Shown here: in pieces, positions 45,874-57,213 of the stretch
How the letters are laid out: every line of letters starts with the position of its first letter
Position numbering within the stretch: the stretch's first letter is position 1
NCBI GenBank assembly: GCA_031841125.1
Contig: CM063114.1
Coordinates: 57,062,955 to 57,126,954, forward strand
From: Acanthococcus lagerstroemiae
Taxonomy: Eukaryota; Arthropoda; Insecta; Hemiptera; Eriococcidae
Direction: 5' to 3'
DNA length: 64,000 bases
The notes under the pieces: model-generated
Told to the model about the DNA's origin: nothing
Database searches by the model: none
What the model saw: the letters and a program-made list of their open reading frames with translations, nothing else
Made by a program: the position numbers and the translations under genes

Positions 45874-46215
45874 ACAAAACTAGCTCGATACGCTTCAAGA
45901 TTCTTCCAGACATGTTTAAAACCTCGTTAAAGTTCACTCAGGCAGCGCAAGATTAGCTGGACACTCTTCAAGATCTGTCCAGACGTGTTGAAACCTTACT
46001 TGCTTATTTCAGATTTGCTTGGTCCTCTTTGAAGCTTATAGAAGCTCTTCAACACTTGTTAAGGACATATTAAGACTTGTTTAAGAATTTTGAAGACTTG
46101 TTTGAGACCCCATGACTTGCTTGAGATTCTTTTAAACGGGTTTGAACCCTTTTAAGCTTCCTTTAAACTGATTCGAGAATCATTTCAAGATATTTTAATG
46201 TCTTTAATTCTTGCT
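45874..46215 (+). repeat. Degenerate array of CTTGTTTAAGAC-like words
   Basis: Words such as TTCAAGAT, GACTTGTTTAAGA, GACTTGTTTGAGA and GACTTGCTTGAGA recur at roughly 20-30 base steps. Low copy similarity. Confidence 0.5.
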
Positions 46216-48458
46216 TAAGATTAGCAAATAGAGGTGTGCACTGGGCTCAAAGTATGGATCTCGGACAAATGAACCGGTTCTGCAGATAGGGACTCCAATA
46301 GGGACGCACTCCATGCTAATGCACACCTCCACTCCAAGACTTTCTAAAACTAGTTGAAGACCTACGTGTCTTTTCACTTATTCTAGACTTTTAAACTGGT
46401 GCCGGATGTAGATGAAATGCGCTCTCGAGGCATCATTTAAACAGTCCTCTTCCCGCCCCCGCCCCGGAACACTTTCTCCTTTTCTGCATTTTTCTCTTCA
46501 TTTGTCTGTTCATTCATTTGCATGTTTCTTATTTTCTTTTGTTTGTCTCTATCCCTCCTTCCTTCTTTCATTTTTCTCTTTCTCCTCCCTTTTTCACGCA
46601 ACCGTTTTCAGTTCTGAGTTCGAAATTGCGATTCCATAATTATGTAAATCCAATGCTGGATAATGGAGATCATTTGCGACCATGGGCTTAGCGATTGAGA
46701 GGTCTCTCCTTCCCAATCAAGTTGGCTGGTTGGAAAAGTTGGAAAAATCCGACTATAGTGAGGCAAGAAAAAACAAGCTTTTCTGTTTTTGCTATTTAAA
46801 TCATCGAGAAAACCTTCAAAATATTTTCAGAAGCTTTTAGTAGTTAGGGGATTCGTGTGCCCCATCCCCTCCCAATTCGATTCGCTTCACTACGCTCCTA
46901 CTTGCAGCTTTCCATATGTGGGACAGTTTTCGCAATCAAAGTCGTCGCGTTTAAGCTAGATTGAAATTTGAATATTCGTTTTCGATTTCATTTCGTGAAA
47001 CTCATTTTCGTTACATTAATAATTATGACGCGTTAACTAAACAATTTACTTATACAGAAAAGTTCGATAAATAGAGAAATGTATTTTTAAAACTGATTGT
47101 CGATGTCAACTGTAACAATAGATTATTTATGGCATGCGATGTGACAAATAAGCCTTTCTTCCTTCGGGTTATATAGAACAACAAAAACGCCTAATTAGGC
47201 GGACCTTTATTTTCGGTATAACAATTTCTTGAAGTGTACGTAATTTGCATACAGCACATTTTTCTGAATTCGTCTCGCCTAATGAAGATGAATAATAATT
47301 GCGCGAGATTTGTATTTTTTTAACATTGAAAGGAAAAATACGACGGATTACGTGCCAGACGAGTGCCGTGATCCTTAAGGGATGAAGGCCAGTGAAGAAC
47401 GAGCGAGTTGTGGGAACATTTGCGAATACTAAAGGTGAATGTGAAAACTCGAATGGAAGAAAAGGGGAAACAGGTCGGCGTCTTGTACCACATTACGACT
47501 CTGGCTCATTTTGTTCCACAGACATCAAGGTATGTAGATAGAAATCTCTTTGAAAACTCGTGTCATAACTGATATTTCCGCATAAGGCTGAAGCCTCTTG
47601 AAGCGTACATGGAATAAACTCGATGGAGGATTAACGATATAGGGATTACAATAACCATAGAATTCCCAACTGATTCGAGTCTAAAGAAAAATAAATACCA
47701 GGAAACACGAATGGTACCTATTGGCTTACCGAGGTTCCAAAAACCAGATTAATCCGATATCTTACCGGTTGTTTTCTTCCAGCCATGTACAAAAAATTAA
47801 ATAAATATTTTTTCTAATCCAGCGATGAAATACCTCTACGGTGCAACTTTTCTCCGTGTATATCTCACGACGGCGTGACCTGAAATTCCGCATGACAAAC
47901 TGGTCACGACCCCGCTATGTGGTATCTCAGTCGAAAACTAACAATTACACTATAATACTCACAAATACCTATCTTACAACAGTGATACAGAAAGTGAATA
48001 TCTCCCGAATGTATTTGATTGGAACGTGGTACTGGTCTGTGTAGTTGAAAGTGGTTCACGATTTCTAACATTTCAATCAGTCGATTAGTGAAAGACTCTA
48101 TGGAAGAACAGTAATAGTAGCCTTGCGGACGGTGAGTCGGTGAGGTTTCAAATGACTCGTTGAGAGAAGAAAATTTAGTGTGCAGTCCCCCTGCAGTGCT
48201 ATTAGAATCTGGAAAAAATATGTTCTGTACCAAAACACTTTATTCATTGAAATTTTCGTAGCTATTGGTGTCTGGGATCTTCATAACCCATCGGTTCACA
48301 ACAGACCACTGTTGTATAAAGAGGCCTGAGAAACTTCACTAGCAGTAAGTAAACCTCCGGTTGAAGATAGATCAATGAACATGGATCCTCCTCTGAAACG
48401 GTTCCATCCAAATGTTACGATAAGAAATTGACTTGCAGACTATTTTCTGACTATATAA
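46216..48458. other. No gene seen; regulatory-like stretch at 46920-47420
   Basis: The middle part is complex, with ATTAATAATTATGACG, GTTAACTAAAC and a perfect 14 bp palindrome around TAATTA (47188-47201). It lacks repeat character, which is how conserved enhancers look in insect introns. No protein or RNA recognised elsewhere in the stretch. Confidence 0.3.
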
Positions 48459-48805
48459 CAGGGTGTCTACCGGTCAAATAAGTCAAGTATTTAAAAAAAA
48501 AGTCAAATAAGTCAAGTAAAGGTCCAGTATTTTCAATAATGGTCAAATAAAAATCACCAAGCCCAGGTAAGCTGGGTCAGCTAGGGCTTTGCAGACAAAA
48601 GCTATAAACAATCTCGAACACAAAAACACAAAATCCTACACTTTAGGGCCACCAAAAAATTCCATTTCGAAACAACACAGTCCCCCCCCGAAATCCCGGA
48701 AGTAACTATCAAAAAATACCAATCAAAAATTGCTAAGCCTACTTCAAGTATAAGCAAAATTCGGTATAAGTTGCCACTCTTAACGTAAGAACTCTAATAC
48801 ACCAT

Positions 48806-49406
48806 GTGAGTCTAGTAAAGCTAGAAAATACTTTTTTAAGCTTGAACTTGGACATTTTAGGGCTGGCGGAAGTCAGGCGCGCCGGAGACTCCCTCATTAA
48901 AACCAAAAATGAAAACCTCTTTTGCTACATACGATCGGAAGGTGGTCAGAAGGGAGTAGGGTTCCTAATCATGAAGCGTCTAGAAAACAAACTAATAGAA
49001 TTTAGAGGTATCTCTGACAGGATAGCTCTGATTAAGCAGATTAACAATAATATAAATCTATGCCCATACATCACGATCCGACAAACAAGAATGTGAAACA
49101 TTTTACTCAGTATTGGAAGAAGTCTTATCCACTACCAAACAAAATTTGAAAAATCACTTATTAATAATAAGCGGCTTCAACAGTCAAATAGGAGCTCAAT
49201 ACGTTGGTGAACAAAAAAATGTAGGTAAATATAATTACGGAACTAGAAATCGTAGGGGCAGCAGGCTAGTTCAAATCTGTCAAGAACAAAATTTTGGAAT
49301 AATCAATACGTACTTGAAGAAAAGAAAAGGCAAGAGATAGACGTGGATAGCCCTGAACCAGGAATATAAATCGCAAATTGACTACGTTCTGGCACCACCG
49401 CTAATG
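48806..49406 (+). pseudogene. RTE endonuclease, first part
   Basis: Frame 48806-49096 gives LDILGLAEVRRAG (first catalytic glutamate block) and GGQKGVGFLIMKRL, and a second frame 49113-49340 gives LLIISGFNSQIGA and GTRNRRGSRLVQICQEQNF. The usual GDFN is changed to GFN, which lacks the catalytic aspartate. The reading then reaches DYVLAPPLM where the nested MITE cuts it at 49406. Confidence 0.75.
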
Positions 49407-49507
49407 CATCAGGGTGTCTACAGGGTCAAGTAAGTCAAGTAAAATTCAAGTACTCAGAGAAAAAGTCCAAGTGGTAAAGTAAAAGTCAATTATTTTCTCA
49501 AAATTCT

Positions 49508-49852
49508 TCTATTGGGATTTAAACCTGCACTAGAGTGCGCTGCAGAATTACCTGCGCGGGTGGTAGCGGGTGAAAATGAGTGAGTGATCATGTGTACTTT
49601 CAAATAGAAACGTTGCTATCTTCAGTAGGGTAAAAAACCGAGTAAAAATTATTCTGCTAGTAGAACTGATTATAATTTAATTTTTTGGTGATGATGCAGT
49701 CGAATTTAGGACAAATTTTCTTTGAAAGTGAATTTCTAATCGACTTAATGATATTCGAAGTTTGCTACACGCTTACAGTAAATCATACGTGATCACTCAC
49801 ACATATCGCAGGGCTGCCAACACTTGAAACTCTAAGTTTAAATCCCAATAGG
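49508..49852. repeat. Inverted-repeat element nested in 49407-50998
   Basis: CTATTGGGATTTAAAC at the left and its inverse at 49836-49851. A shorter relative is at 13116-13268. Confidence 0.65.
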
Positions 49853-49952
49853 TCAAGTAATGTTAATTATATGAATGACTAGGAACGATAAATGAACTAA
49901 AAAATAACAAAGCTAGAAGTAAAAACTTTTGTTCCAATTTTCAATAATTGAG

Positions 49953-50200
49953 GAGCACATTTCCAAAGTGACCTAACTGAAAAAATATGATTTCTTGAGT
50001 TTTTGTTTTCAACACGCTGTCTTGCCGCCCTAGGGGCATATTTCCCAAAAACGAGAACGACAAATTTTTCTTGAAGATTGAACTTATTGATACCCACCTT
50101 AAAAAATCCATTACCTACTTTACTGTTTTGCTTATAAAGTGTTTTGTTTGTTCTTCTCAAAACTAAAATTTTGCAGTTAGATCACTTTGGAAGTGAGCTC
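49953..50200. repeat. Inverted-repeat element related to the arms at 18575 and 21643
   Basis: GAGCACATTTCCAAAGTGAC and CTAACTG on the left are inverse to CAGTTAG and ATCACTTTGGAAGTGAGCTC on the right. Confidence 0.65.
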
Positions 50201-50346
50201 GTTAATTGCAATTAGTTCTTCTTCATTATTTGCGCGCCGCATAGCATATCAGACTAATTTTGCAGTTTTACAATTTGCTGAACTGCTTGCATGTTCCTCC
50301 ATACGATGCGCCTTTTCGCAGCCCTATATAAAGTCAAATTTATTGG

Positions 50347-50941
50347 CAGGGACGTACTGAAGAGTTTATCCTGGGGCGGGGGGGGGGCAAATTTGTGAAA
50401 GACCTCACTGACTCAACGAAAAATTTCCGAGTATCAAAGCATCAAAGCAAATTGGATTTTTTCAACTGATGACTCAACTCAAAATTTCCAAATATCAGTG
50501 CCAAAAAGAAAGAAAACTTTTGACTGACTTATTGGATTTTTCCAACTGATGACTCAAAATTCAAAATTCCCAGATATCAAAGCAAAGAAAAAACTTTTCT
50601 TAACTTATTGAATTTTTCCAACTTCTCAACTGAATTCCTAAGCGTCAAAGCAAGCAAAGAAAAAACCTTTTGATTGACTTATTGGACTTTTTCAACTGAT
50701 GCTGACTCATCTCGGAATTCCCAAATATCAATGTCCAAAATAAAAAAACCTTTTGACTTGTTGGATTTTCCCAACTTTTTAATCCAATTCCCGAGTGTCA
50801 AAGCAAGTAAAAGAAACAGAAAAAAAACTTTTGACTTGTTGGATTTCCCCAACTCCGCCTGACTGAAGTGGTAAATTTTCCCAACTGCTAAGTGAAAAAT
50901 TCCTACCGGGGGGGTATTTGCCCCCTATCGGTACGTTCCTG
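50347..50941. mobile_element. hAT-type MITE, copy 3 of the CAGGRACGTA family, with internal tandem repeat
   Basis: Ends CAGGGACGTACTG and CAGGAACGTACCG (reversed), flanked by TTTATTGG and CTTATAGG (6 of 8). The interior holds about five diverged units of 85-110 bp that share CTTTTGACT, TTGGATTTTTCCAAC and ATATCAAAGCAAA words. Confidence 0.75.
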
Positions 50942-50998
50942 CTTATAGGTCAAATAAAAGTCAAGTATTTTGATTTTCCAAATTGTCTAGACACCCTA

Positions 50999-51726
50999 TA
51001 ATGTTTAAAAAAATTCTCAACTGCGATACCCTTAACAACTTCAAATTCCACTCTGACCACCAACCAGTTTATTGTAAAATCAATACGGGAAAAGAAACAG
51101 ACCACCTAAAAGATCGGAGTTTGATATCTAGAATCTCCCCGGACTATAAAAGTTGGTACCATGCTTTACTGAACCAGAAGCTGGAAGAAGTGTCGATCAG
51201 AGGAGAGGTTCCAAGCTGGGACCACCTACAAAAAATACTAAATAAGGCTTCAAAGAAGTGTAACTCCACTAAAATTCAACAGAAAAGTCCAATCTCTTCC
51301 AGGCAGTATATTAAAGCTAATCAGAAGAAGAGAAACGCTAAAAAAACAACCCAAATCCGCCAGAAACAAAATAGAATTTAATTTGGTCTGTCAACTAACT
51401 AAAGAATGTCTAAGGCTTCATAACCAAGACAAAATGCATTCTCTTGTAACTCGAATTATGGACTCTACTAAAAGCACAAAAATAATCAAAAAAGAAAGAA
51501 ATATAGGTAAAAAATATATGACTGCATAACCAACAAAAAGGGAGAGAGAGCTTACGAACAAAAAGAAATTAATAATATTGTTGCAGAATTCTATGCTGGC
51601 TTATACTTGTTTAATAACCCCCCCCCCCTGTCCCCTCTAATCAAGGAGAAGAGTGTCCAGAACCTGAGTTCCTAAAAGTAGAAGTAACAAGGGTGATTAA
51701 GAATCTAAGAGAGGACAAGACAGTAG
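50999..51726 (+). pseudogene. RTE endonuclease end and linker
   Basis: After the nested MITE the frame gives FKKILNCDTLNNFKFHSDHQPVYCKI, where SDH is the last catalytic block of the nuclease. A basic linker follows, and later, in another frame, VEVTRVIKNLREDKT, just before the hAT insertion at 51727. Stops occur from 51381. A C run at 51620-51628 marks one frame break. Confidence 0.7.
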
Positions 51727-51883
51727 CAGTGTTGCCAACTGTGCGGATTAAGTGAGGATTTCTGGTGACTGTGCGGATTTTCCTTAAAATTTGCAGATTT
51801 GCAAAGAAGTAGAATGTCAAAGAAGTGATTCATCTACAAACTTCATCATTGAGGTTCCTCATTCCCTTATACACATTGATAAT

Positions 51884-52466
51884 ATGTGGCAGTTTCTATA
51901 AAAAGTGGTAACTTTGTCAATCGATCAAAGTCTCAGAAAAAGCAGGGAAAAAAATTTGGTCGTAAAATCAATTTTGAGATTTCGGTGGATTTCTATAGAA
52001 AAAACATCGCAATAACGAAGAGACAAAATTTACAGGTGAGAGACAGAAAGAGAATTATGAAAGAGAATGAGAAAAGAATGCGAATGTCAGCGTCACTTCT
52101 TCGCGGTTTTTCAGAGCTTACGAATAAATCCGATGTTCTGAATTGTTACCACGTAGAAGAGCAAAAAATTACCTTTCCAACAGGCCCTTGTCGAGCCTGG
52201 TAACGTGACTCCGCGGCGAGTTACGGCCGCTTGAACGAGGGGGAGAAAAAGGTGTGTCTAACTTTGGACGCGTTTTTCTCAAAAACGTGTTTTCGCGCGT
52301 TCTTGTTACACGCATCTTTGACCGCTTGTATCTCCGCAAAGAAAAACGCTACAGATCTCGCCGATAGCTCTTTGGAAAGGGCATTCATTCCTTGTATTAC
52401 GTACTATCCGTAACATAAAATTCGTCGGTTCGACAAAGTTACCCCTTTTAATAGAAACTACCACAT
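51884..52466 (+). mobile_element. 600 bp inverted-terminus repeat family, copy F
   Basis: Complete at both ends but shortened inside (GA tract smaller). Followed without a break by the 303 bp segment, as copy D is. Confidence 0.85.
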
Positions 52467-52769
52467 TATGTATTTTTCTGGTAATAATATGGTGTGCTGA
52501 CTGATTTTTTTCTTATTTCTGTTACAGGTAAGTTGACATCACAACCATTTGCATGAAATCATTCGTTGCTGCCAGGTGAAGAATTATGTATGTATATTTG
52601 AGGGGGTCGTGTTATTAGGAAGTTCTGTTGCAAAGAGCCTGATTTACTTGCCGATGATCTGAAATTCGTTATCAGAAAACTAAGTACAATGAGCTGGCTG
52701 GTATACTTGAACAGTTGAGTACAGCGACGAATCTCAACCTCTGTAGGCCCTTCGAATTCCTCGGTTCAC
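52467..52769 (+). repeat. 303 bp segment, second copy
   Basis: Matches 34719-35021 at 297 of 303 positions, no gaps. Keeps the whole branch point, pyrimidine tract and AG|GT junction unchanged (junction at 52527/52528). Confidence 0.95.
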
Positions 52770-53162
52770 GCACTTGGTTATCTCTTGGGCAGAAATTAGT
52801 AATTTTCATTTGAGCCACTAAAGTACTTCATTGAAAATTGAAAAACAAATTAATAAACTTCTTCCCATATGTGAGTAATGAACAAAAATGTTATAGCAAT
52901 GATCATTATTATTGAAACATGAAATGAATACACATCGACATTATTCATTGAACAGCAATTAAAGGCAACAATATAAACTAAACTGTATTACTTTCAAGTT
53001 ACAGTGTAGAGTATATGTACTAGAAAAAAAAAAAAGAAGAAAAAAAGGTGAGCAAAATTTTCATTTTCAAGTTCCGAAGAAAAGTGCGGATTTTTCAAAA
53101 CAAAAATCCGCACAGTTTTGTTCATTGTGCGGACATTTTGATTTCTTGAGTTGGCGACACGG

Positions 53163-54060
53163 GGCAGTAGGACATGATGGTATCAGTAATGAACACATCA
53201 AATACGGTGGAGACTCTTTAGTAAAAATTCTAACTCGCCTTTACAACGACATATTAGAAATAAAAAAAAAAACACCTTTGAATTGGAAAACTTCCAAAAT
53301 AATACTCCTATTTAAAAAGGCTGTAGATACAGTATCAAAAACCGTGGACCAATTAGCCTCACACCAATCTTGGCCAAAATCCTTTCATCGATGCTAGATT
53401 TCCATCTGAGAACAATGCTAGAACTTCAACAAACTCCGTGCCAGGCGGGCTTTTGAAGGGGCTTCTCCACAGTCGATCACCTCCACATAACAAACCTACT
53501 CATCCAGAATGCAACCGAATACCAAATTCCCATCCACCTGGCCATTTTGGACTTTACTAAGGCTTCCGATCTCCTCCAGCAAAATTCCATGCTTCAGGCA
53601 CTTATTAACCACGGAATAAACCAGGATTTTGTAACAACTCTAATTCAGGAAATATACTCGGGGCTAAAAGTGCAAATAGTCACAGATCTGGAAGGGGAAA
53701 TCTTCGAAATCAAAAGGGGGGGGGGTAAGACAAGGAGATCCAATCTCCCCGCTGCTATTTAACTGCGCCCTGGACCAAATTTTAAAAAATCTACGTTGGG
53801 ACGAAAAGGGAATCAAAATTAACGGAGAATTTTTGAATAACTTAAGGTTTGCAGACGACGTGGTGATAGTGGCAGGGAGTGCGGAAGAGTTACAGGTGAT
53901 GCTGTAGGAACTCAGCTGTGAAAGCTGAAAAACAGGTAGGGATATCAATCTATCCAAAACAAAAATTTTGAGCAACTCTGAAAATACGAAACTAATGAAA
54001 ATAAAGGGGGAAACTTTGGAAATAGTCAATAGCATAATTTATCTAGGTCAACTGATAACA
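53163..54060 (+). pseudogene. RTE reverse transcriptase
   Basis: Reads GHDGISNEHIKYGGDSLVK, then LDFTKASDLL (catalytic block, with AFD changed to ASD), LINHGINQDFVTTLIQ and, after a shift at the G run 53717-53726, VRQGDPISPLLFNCAL, then LRFADDVVIVAGSAEEL with the catalytic FADD at 53848-53859. A stop follows at 53905-53907, and a further segment in another frame gives NSIIYLGQLITF. The replacement in the first catalytic motif keeps its aspartate out of register, another sign of decay. Confidence 0.8.
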
Positions 54061-54239
54061 TTTCAAAATCAAACCAAAAAATAGGTAAATAGAAGAATTA
54101 CGTTATGTAAATTTAGGAGCTTAGGATTTATTAAAAAAAAAAGTTTTTCGCTGTCTTACAAAAACCCACTCTTCAGGTAGCTGTGTTGTCCCAACACTGA
54201 CCTATGGGTGCCAAACCTGAACAATTTCAAAACGAATTG

Positions 54240-54600
54240 AGAACAAACTCCAGGCTTCATAAAACTCTATGGAGAGATCCATGCTTGGTTTCAAACTGAG
54301 AGACAAGGTAAGGCTAACAAAAATAAAAGGCAAATTCAGGCCCAACAAAAATGTGGTACACTTTGTCAAGAGATTAAAATGGGACTGGGCAGGGCGCCAA
54401 TGCAGACTGAAGGACCAACGTTGGTCACAAAAAATTACCTTCTGGCAAATCAGAGGAGGGAGAAAGCCAGGTAAACAGAAGACCAGATGGATCGAGGACA
54501 TCTGTAAGTTTAGCAAAACAAAATTTTTCCACAGAACAGCCACTGACCGGGTGGAATGGGTTAAGTTGAGGGAGGCATTTGCCCAAGATAAGAGCTTCTG
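54240..54600 (+). pseudogene. RTE C-terminal region
   Basis: Frame 54269-54601 gives VHFVKRLKWDWAGRQCRL, RGGRKPGKQKTRWIEDI and a closing TDRVEWVKLREAFA. This order (WxWAGHxxR, RRxGRPxxRW-DD, DRxxWxxLxEAF) is the standard end of RTE-type proteins. The frame ends at a natural-looking stop. Confidence 0.8.
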
Positions 54601-54961
54601 AAATCACTAATGCGGAAGTATGTACTACAATTGTCATGCGCAGTAAATACTGTTATGCGTGCAAGTAAAAATGAAATAGTGGAAAATGAAAAAAAAAAAT
54701 CAGTTGTAGGCAAATCTACAATCTTTCAGTATTCAACAGAAAAGATTCATTCCCGACTGATTAATGTATTCAATTTCAAAGTAATTTTTATATATTTTTG
54801 AGAGGTTGGTATTTTCTTAACAAAATTCTTGCTGTTCCATTGTGCATATAGCAAGTAAAATGATCGATCAGGTGCGCTATCTTCCCACACAATTAATGAA
54901 TAGAATGTCAAGTAAAAGTCAAGTATTTTCAAACTTTGAATCTGGTAGACACTGTGTATAA

Positions 54962-55839
54962 TCTTGTAGTACTTGTAGAAACAAAGTATCGGTTTTTAAC
55001 TGTTCTGTTTTCGATACCGAAGGAAGGGGATGGTTTACGTAGAACTATCGAAGTATATGTTATGAAGTGTTGTTGATGGAAGAGTACTCGTTGCTGGTAT
55101 TTCAGAATGACATCATTCATTCCTTTATCATTATTATGAGTAATTTCTCAGTTATGAGATTTTACGAAATTCCCGAGGGGTCTTGAACTGCAATGCTTAT
55201 CTGTTTTTTCGCTTCATTTTCAGTACATGGAGATGTGGGTAACCTCGAAATTGTGCATAAAAAATTAATTTTCGATTTAAGTATCAAAATACGTTGTGAG
55301 TCATTTTGAAAGAGTCCTCGTCACGATAATTTCAGAATACTCTCATCTATTCTCTCGTCATTACAAATGTTGTGAGTCGTTTTAAAGAGTCCTCATCACG
55401 ATAATTTCAGTTGTTGTTCATTCTCTCACCATTATTAGTTCCTGAGTTACGAAGTTCATAAGTTTGCTAAGGAGTTCTCATATTACCGCAAGTTTGGGTG
55501 CCCCTTTCCCGTTGAAACCTGAACATAAAGCAAAAATTTTGTGTCCCTCAGTATGAGCACAATAAGATAAGATAGCTAGAGAACAATTCTCAAGTCAGCT
55601 GTTTCATACTCCACATTTCAGGGGCCCCATTGCTATCTTACGAACCTTGTAACTTGGCGAATGATAATGGTATAAGAGACCCTCATCCTGTTGAGTAGTG
55701 AAAACGAACTAAAGAATTCTGCCAACTCAACATGTTTCATTATGTGGAATGAAATACTTCTTTCAACACAAGAGACCCTCGTCCTTTTACTTTATTTGTT
55801 ATATTGTTTTACAGCCGTTCATTCGTCGTAATACATTAG
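54962..55839. other. No gene seen; weak imperfect repeats
   Basis: GAGTCCTCGTCACGATAATTTCAG and GAGTCCTCATCACG at 55312-55410 form a two-unit imperfect tandem. Nothing else. Confidence 0.4.
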
Positions 55840-56830
55840 ACCCCGGAGCATGGGAGGAGGGGAGCATTGTGACGTCGAATGTACCCATTTCCGGGCACTG
55901 GCATCCATCACCTTTTTCCACCATAACTTGTCCATTCCCACTCTTCCCCACAGTATTCCAAATTCCTTCGTAATCTCGTCCCTCCACTCTGTTGGTGGTC
56001 TATCCTTTTTTCTTTTCCATTCTCAAGGTAACCATTCTTCTTTCACCTTTCCCCATTTGTCTATGCCCCTCACCATATGCCCTGCGAATGCTAATTTTGT
56101 CTTTTTTATTCTCCAATATCTTTCGAGCCCGTCCTTTCAGGTATTTCTTTCAGATTTATTCTACCTTTGATGCGTATTCCGATGGAAGTGTGTTACCCTC
56201 AAGCTCTCATATTGTGCCTTAGTCAAAGACAGGTTTGTACTCTGTAGGCGAGGGTGGGTATCACACATTGGTCCAGTATTTTTATTTTTCCCCTTAGTGG
56301 TAAGTTACCCTTTAGCATCGCTCTGTGGGTCCAGAAACTTTTTCAAGCTTATGCGGTTCTTACCCTCAGTTCCAGTTTCCCTCTATCTTCAGAAGCTACT
56401 ATTTGCCCTAAATAATTATATTCCTCCACTTTTGTAATATCCCCTCCAGTGCAGCAATGAAAAGTTTGGGAGAAGGAGGGCCCCCTTGCTTCACTCCTTT
56501 CTGTATTTCAAATTTTTCTCCCACTTTGTCCAACCTTACATATGGTGTTGTTTTTCCATACATTTCCCTCAGCATTCTCACTATATCTCTTTCCACCCCC
56601 TGTTTTTCTATAGCATCCCATACTGCCCAGTATTGCGCCGAGTCGAATGCTTTATTGAAATCAATGAATAAGAGACATAGTGGCATATTATACGCCGTTG
56701 TTTTTTCCAAAACTTGATTGAGTGTAAAGATATTGTTGACGGTTGAATAACCTGCTCTAAACCCGGCTTATTTCACTGGTTGGTTCCAATCCAAAATTTT
56801 GTATATTCTGTTTTTTAGCCTCATCCTTTT
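55840..56830 (-). pseudogene. RTE-like LINE 3' half with FADD region deleted
   Basis: On the minus strand 56710-56408 gives PLCLLFIDFNKAFDSAQYW (first catalytic aspartate), then IEKQGVERDIVRMLREMYGKTT and GVKQGGPPSPKLFIAALEGI. The next expected block, with FADD, is absent. Instead the reading passes at about 56410 to YNYLGQIVASEDRGK and later ILDQCVIPTLAY, then to a tail with GHMVRGIDKWGKVKEEW and RPPTEWRDEI. So about 100 codons are missing, and stops and shifts are common. The 3' end is near 55840. Confidence 0.75.
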
Positions 56831-57213
56831 GGCTAGTGAAAATGAAGCAACCGCTTAAACGACTTTTTTTTGTTCCCCGAGATGAGTACTACAAGATTCT
56901 TCTTTTAAGTGCCGTGTCCATTGCTGAACATGAGCGGATCGCAGTTCCTGACGTGCGACTTTTCCAACAGGTTAGTCAGGGTAGTTTACCGCTGATTTTC
57001 TCGTGGTTTTGTCGCGTTAGAGTTTTCCTTCTCTGTGCCGAACATTGGCGTCCTGTCTGGGTGTTCAAGGTGTTCACTGCACACCCACTTAATTTTTGTC
57101 TTGCAACAAAAATCCCAGAAACAAGGAACGATTTAAATTTTGATTAAAATACAAAATATAACCGGGAAAATTGAAAAATAACCAGAATATTTCTCTTTAC
57201 GCTTCGCGCAGTT
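56831..57213. other. No gene recognised
   Basis: An open frame at 56836-57147 (104 codons) in fairly GC-balanced DNA has no motif I know. It may be a chance frame. Confidence 0.3.

Larger units (their letters stand above)
49407..50998. mobile_element. CAGGGTGTC-type element nested in the LINE, 5 bp duplication TAATG
   Basis: TAATG at 49402-49406 and 50999-51003. The left end reads CATCAGGGTGTC and the right end GACACCCTA. Removing the element with one TAATG joins the LINE reading exactly (APPLM to FKKILNC), which supports these limits. Subterminal AAGTCAAGTA words are in direct orientation. It carries three further repeats: 49508-49852, 49953-50200 and 50347-50941. Confidence 0.85.
51727..53162. 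mobile_element. Non-autonomous hAT-type element in the LINE, 8 bp duplication
   Basis: CAGTGTTGCCAACTGTGCGG opens and the inverse of CCGTGTCGCCAACT closes it. GACAGTAG (51719-51726) and GGCAGTAG (53163-53170) agree at 7 of 8. Removing it restores the LINE reading (DKTV to GHDGISNE). Inside sit the 600 bp repeat copy F and the 303 bp copied segment. TGCGGATTTT-type words recur near both ends. Confidence 0.9.
48556..54610 (+). mobile_element. RTE-type LINE, interrupted by two transposons
   Basis: Parts in order: endonuclease (48806-49400), then after a nested MITE the end of that domain and linker (50999-51726), then after a hAT-type element the reverse transcriptase (53163-54060) and C-terminal region (54240-54600). 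The style of motifs (GFNSQIG for GDFNA, VRQGDPISP, FADDVV, RGGRKPGKQKTRWIEDI) is that of RTE elements. Frameshifts and stops add to the insertions, so it is inactive. Its insertion point lies in the outer MITE. Confidence 0.8.
48459..54956. mobile_element. CAGGGTGTC-type MITE split by an RTE LINE; outermost level of a nest
   Basis: CAGGGTGTCTACCGG opens the element and TGGTAGACACTGTG closes it. TATAA stands on each side (48454-48458 and 54957-54961). Only about 95 bp of the left part and about 70 bp of the right part belong to the element itself, both carrying AAGTCAAGTA-like words in the same orientation. The rest is inserted DNA. Confidence 0.8.

Noticed and set aside
48562..48580. CCCAG|GTAAGC at the start of the RTE LINE as a splice junction
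   Set aside because: No pyrimidine tract upstream; it is LINE 5' sequence.
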